DNA from: Dyadobacter chenhuakuii
Lineage (GTDB): Bacteria; Bacteroidota; Bacteroidia; Cytophagales; Spirosomataceae
NCBI RefSeq assembly: GCF_023821985.2
Contig: NZ_CP098805.1
Location: forward strand, 2,976,001 to 3,040,000
Direction: 5' to 3'
DNA: 64,000 nt
Positions 62,254 to 64,000 of the stretch are shown piece after piece. The position numbers and the translations under genes were made by a program. How positions within the stretch are numbered: the stretch's first letter is position 1; each line of letters starts with the position of its first letter. The notes beneath the pieces are model-generated. The model did not search any database. It saw nothing but the letters and a program-made list of their open reading frames with translations, and was not told where the DNA came from.

Positions 62254-63360
62254 CTAAGCCTGGATTTCAACGGGCTGCGTTTTCTCCTTTGTAGCATTTC
62301 TGATCGCAACCTGCTGCGCCAACGACTCAGCTGCATCACGGAAAGCATCATTCACAATCGGATTCATATCCATAACAGCCGGGCGTCCTTCATCACCTGC
62401 CTCCCTAATGCCTTGTACCAAAGGAATTTGGCCTAATAAAGGAACATCAAACTTATCTGCAAGCAACTGACCTCCTCCTTTTCCAAAGATATGATACTGA
62501 TGATCAGGCATTTCTTCCGGCGTAAACCAGGACATGTTTTCAATTACACCCAAAATCGGCACATTGATCTGCGGCTGGCGGAACATTTGCAAACCTTTGA
62601 TAGCATCAGCAAGTGCCACTTTTTGAGGCGTGGTAACGATCACCGCTCCGGTTACGGGCACTGTTTGCACTAATGTTAAATGTATATCGCTGGTGCCGGG
62701 AGGAAGGTCGATCAAAAGATAATCCAGATCACCCCAGTCCGTATCTGCAAAAAATTGCTTCAAAGCCTGGCTGGCCATTGGCCCACGCCAAACGACCGCG
62801 CTATCAGGAGGAGTAAGAAATCCGATGGAGATCATTTTGATCCCGTATTGGCGGATCGGGTTAATGAAGTTTTTACCGTCTTTTGGCGTAATGGTAGGCT
62901 GCATATTCTCTGCACCAAACATCACCGGGATCGAAGGCCCAAAAATATCCGCATCAATAATGCCGACCGAAGCGCCCGAACGGTGCAGCGCCATAGCAAG
63001 GTTCGCGGTGACTGTTGACTTACCCACGCCTCCTTTTCCGGAAGAAATAGCGATCACATTCTTCACGCCCGGAATAACCGGCCCGGACTGACGCGTTGAA
63101 GTTACATTGGCTGTAAGCTTGATAACAACCTCGACGTCTGGACTTAAATGCTCGTGAATTGCTGCCTCGCAATTTCTGCGGATCAGCTCTTTCAACGGAC
63201 AGGCGGGGGTTGTCAAAACAACTGTAAATCTTACCTGATTCACCCCGATTTCAATGTCCTGGATCATACCCAGCGTCACCAAATCCTTTTTGAGATCCGG
63301 TTCTTCAACAGTGCTGAGCGCCTGTAAAACTTTCTCCTTATTAATTGTAAATTCTCCCAT
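62254..63360 (-). CDS. Mrp/NBP35-family P-loop ATPase (Fe-S carrier)
   Basis: 368 residues. N-terminal DUF59/MIP18-like domain (about 1-85), then the ParA-type ATPase with the deviant Walker A SGKGGVGKST (107-116), DADIFGPSIPVMFG, WRGPMASQALKQFF, DLPPGTSDIHLTLVQ and the end VDMNPIV-like PAVMDMNPIV. Mrp/ApbC proteins deliver [4Fe-4S] clusters. In the segment where enterobacterial ApbC has a CxxC pair, this protein reads ENMSWFTPEEMPDHQYHIFG without cysteines. Probably an operon with the NifU-domain gene. Confidence 0.93.
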   Translation of the reverse strand: MGEFTINKEKVLQALSTVEEPDLKKDLVTLGMIQDIEIGVNQVRFTVVLTTPACPLKELIRRNCEAAIHEHLSPDVEVVIKLTANVTSTRQSGPVIPGVKNVIAISSGKGGVGKSTVTANLAMALHRSGASVGIIDADIFGPSIPVMFGAENMQPTITPKDGKNFINPIRQYGIKMISIGFLTPPDSAVVWRGPMASQALKQFFADTDWGDLDYLLIDLPPGTSDIHLTLVQTVPVTGAVIVTTPQKVALADAIKGLQMFRQPQINVPILGVIENMSWFTPEEMPDHQYHIFGKGGGQLLADKFDVPLLGQIPLVQGIREAGDEGRPAVMDMNPIVNDAFRDAAESLAQQVAIRNATKEKTQPVEIQA

Positions 63361-63468
63361 TATACTGGTTAAGACCTCTCGATTTTTACGCCTTATGAAG
63401 CCCCGGAAACTTAAAAATATCTGATTCTATACTTCAATATTATGCAACACGAATTATTCCCAATGAGT

Positions 63469-64000
63469 TTATCTCAAATCTGAAAATTCATGGATTTTGT
63501 CTTCTGTTTCCGCAATTTCTCTGGTGACATCAATTTGCGATGACAGTGCTTTTAATTTTGACAACACGTTTTTCAGCAATTTCCGGTGACTTTCGGTAAC
63601 GCCATGCAAAGGCCTGTGCTGGGTCATTTGGCGTATAGCGTCCCATTCTTTCATAAGATTCCGGGCGCTGGGTTCAATGTAAGTTTTAGCGAAAGCATTG
63701 AAAATGTAATCCTCTGCAACCTTGGTCGGATGGATCATATCTTCCTCATAAAACCGGTAATCACGCAGCTCATCCACCATGATTTCGTAAGCAGGAAAAT
63801 ACTCGACATGCTTGTATTTTTCGGATAACCGGTGACAAACCAGCCGCAATGTTGACTTGCTAACCTGGTTCAGCGGCAGCGTATCCCGTGTATGCCTCAC
63901 CGGACTGACCGTCAATATCACCCTGAGATTTCTTTGGAAAGACTGCAATTTTTGGATCAGCTGATCATAAGCGATCATGATCTGATCGGGATGAAGCAAT
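63469..64000 (-). CDS. GSCFA-domain protein (N-terminal part outside window)
   Basis: The frame is open to the window edge, so the start is missing and 177 codons are seen. The visible C-terminal half matches the GSCFA family: ILTVSPVRHTRDTLPLNQVSKS, YFPAYEIMVDELRDYRFY and EEDMIHPTKVAEDYIFNAF. The SPVRH and DMIHP segments correspond to the SGNH-like blocks carrying a catalytic His. The family is common next to Bacteroidota cell-wall and housekeeping genes; its substrate is not established. Confidence 0.85.
   Translation of the reverse strand, partial: LLHPDQIMIAYDQLIQKLQSFQRNLRVILTVSPVRHTRDTLPLNQVSKSTLRLVCHRLSEKYKHVEYFPAYEIMVDELRDYRFYEEDMIHPTKVAEDYIFNAFAKTYIEPSARNLMKEWDAIRQMTQHRPLHGVTESHRKLLKNVLSKLKALSSQIDVTREIAETEDKIHEFSDLR

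Noticed and set aside
1..64000. tRNA, rRNA or riboswitch genes
   Set aside because: I read through the intergenic regions and saw no cloverleaf-like or known riboswitch core sequences; a covariance-model search would be needed to exclude them fully.

Overview
The window reads as a chromosomal segment of a Bacteroidota bacterium, most likely a Cytophagales member close to Dyadobacter/Spirosoma. The reasons are three SusC/SusD pairs, many large FG-GAP/VCBS (CRTAC1-type) secreted proteins, Bacteroidota -7 boxes (TAnnTTTG), weak Shine-Dalgarno usage, DUF2723 and GSCFA families, and Tat-exported Gfo/Idh/MocA oxidoreductases. The genus is inferred from gene content only. I saw no tRNA, rRNA, CRISPR array, transposase or phage gene.

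Left part (1-21.2 kb, all minus strand). A truncated degenerate-SGNH/PVC-type dehydrogenase gene follows a ThuA-domain gene. A small outer-membrane protein comes next, then two tandem cassettes, each susC-susD-hairpin-VCBS. The cassette at 3359-12850 also carries a vanadium haloperoxidase-family gene translationally coupled to its VCBS gene. The two cassettes share a motif upstream of susC.

Middle (21.5-36.2 kb). This is mostly housekeeping: a DUF1761 protein, queG, grpE-dnaJ (plus strand), a secreted endonuclease/exonuclease/phosphatase-family protein, a block of REP-like hairpins, a DUF2723 membrane protein, a NatA/NatB-like ABC exporter pair, small unknowns, and a tsaE-ald operon.

34.9-40.7 kb. 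A Tat-exported Gfo/Idh/MocA oxidoreductase diverges from a Tat-exported sugar isomerase/epimerase plus a PQQ dehydrogenase with an embedded cytochrome c. A cytoplasmic-type Gfo/Idh/MocA gene with its own promoter follows. The intergenic region holds four palindromic repeats. Together these genes suggest oxidative sugar handling in the periplasm.

40.8-43.6 kb. A small secreted protein, an ECF sigma factor followed by a small membrane protein (possible anti-sigma factor), two tiny membrane or secreted proteins, and an Hsp20 chaperone.

43.7-55.3 kb. A third susC-susD-hairpin-VCBS cassette, divergent from a lipoprotein that joins a c-type heme domain to FG-GAP repeats, and a carboxypeptidase-regulatory-domain protein.

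55.4-64.0 kb (minus strand). Phosphoglucomutase-type enzyme, a GH63-like glucosidase, an unusually long D-Ala-D-Ala ligase-like protein, a NifU-domain protein, an Mrp/ApbC ATPase, and a GSCFA-domain protein truncated by the window edge.

The most interesting theme is the threefold pairing of SusCD importers with very large FG-GAP/VCBS proteins, accompanied by exported redox enzymes (haloperoxidase family, heme and PQQ dehydrogenases). This looks like a recurring surface system in which the VCBS protein is a standard partner of the SusCD pair.
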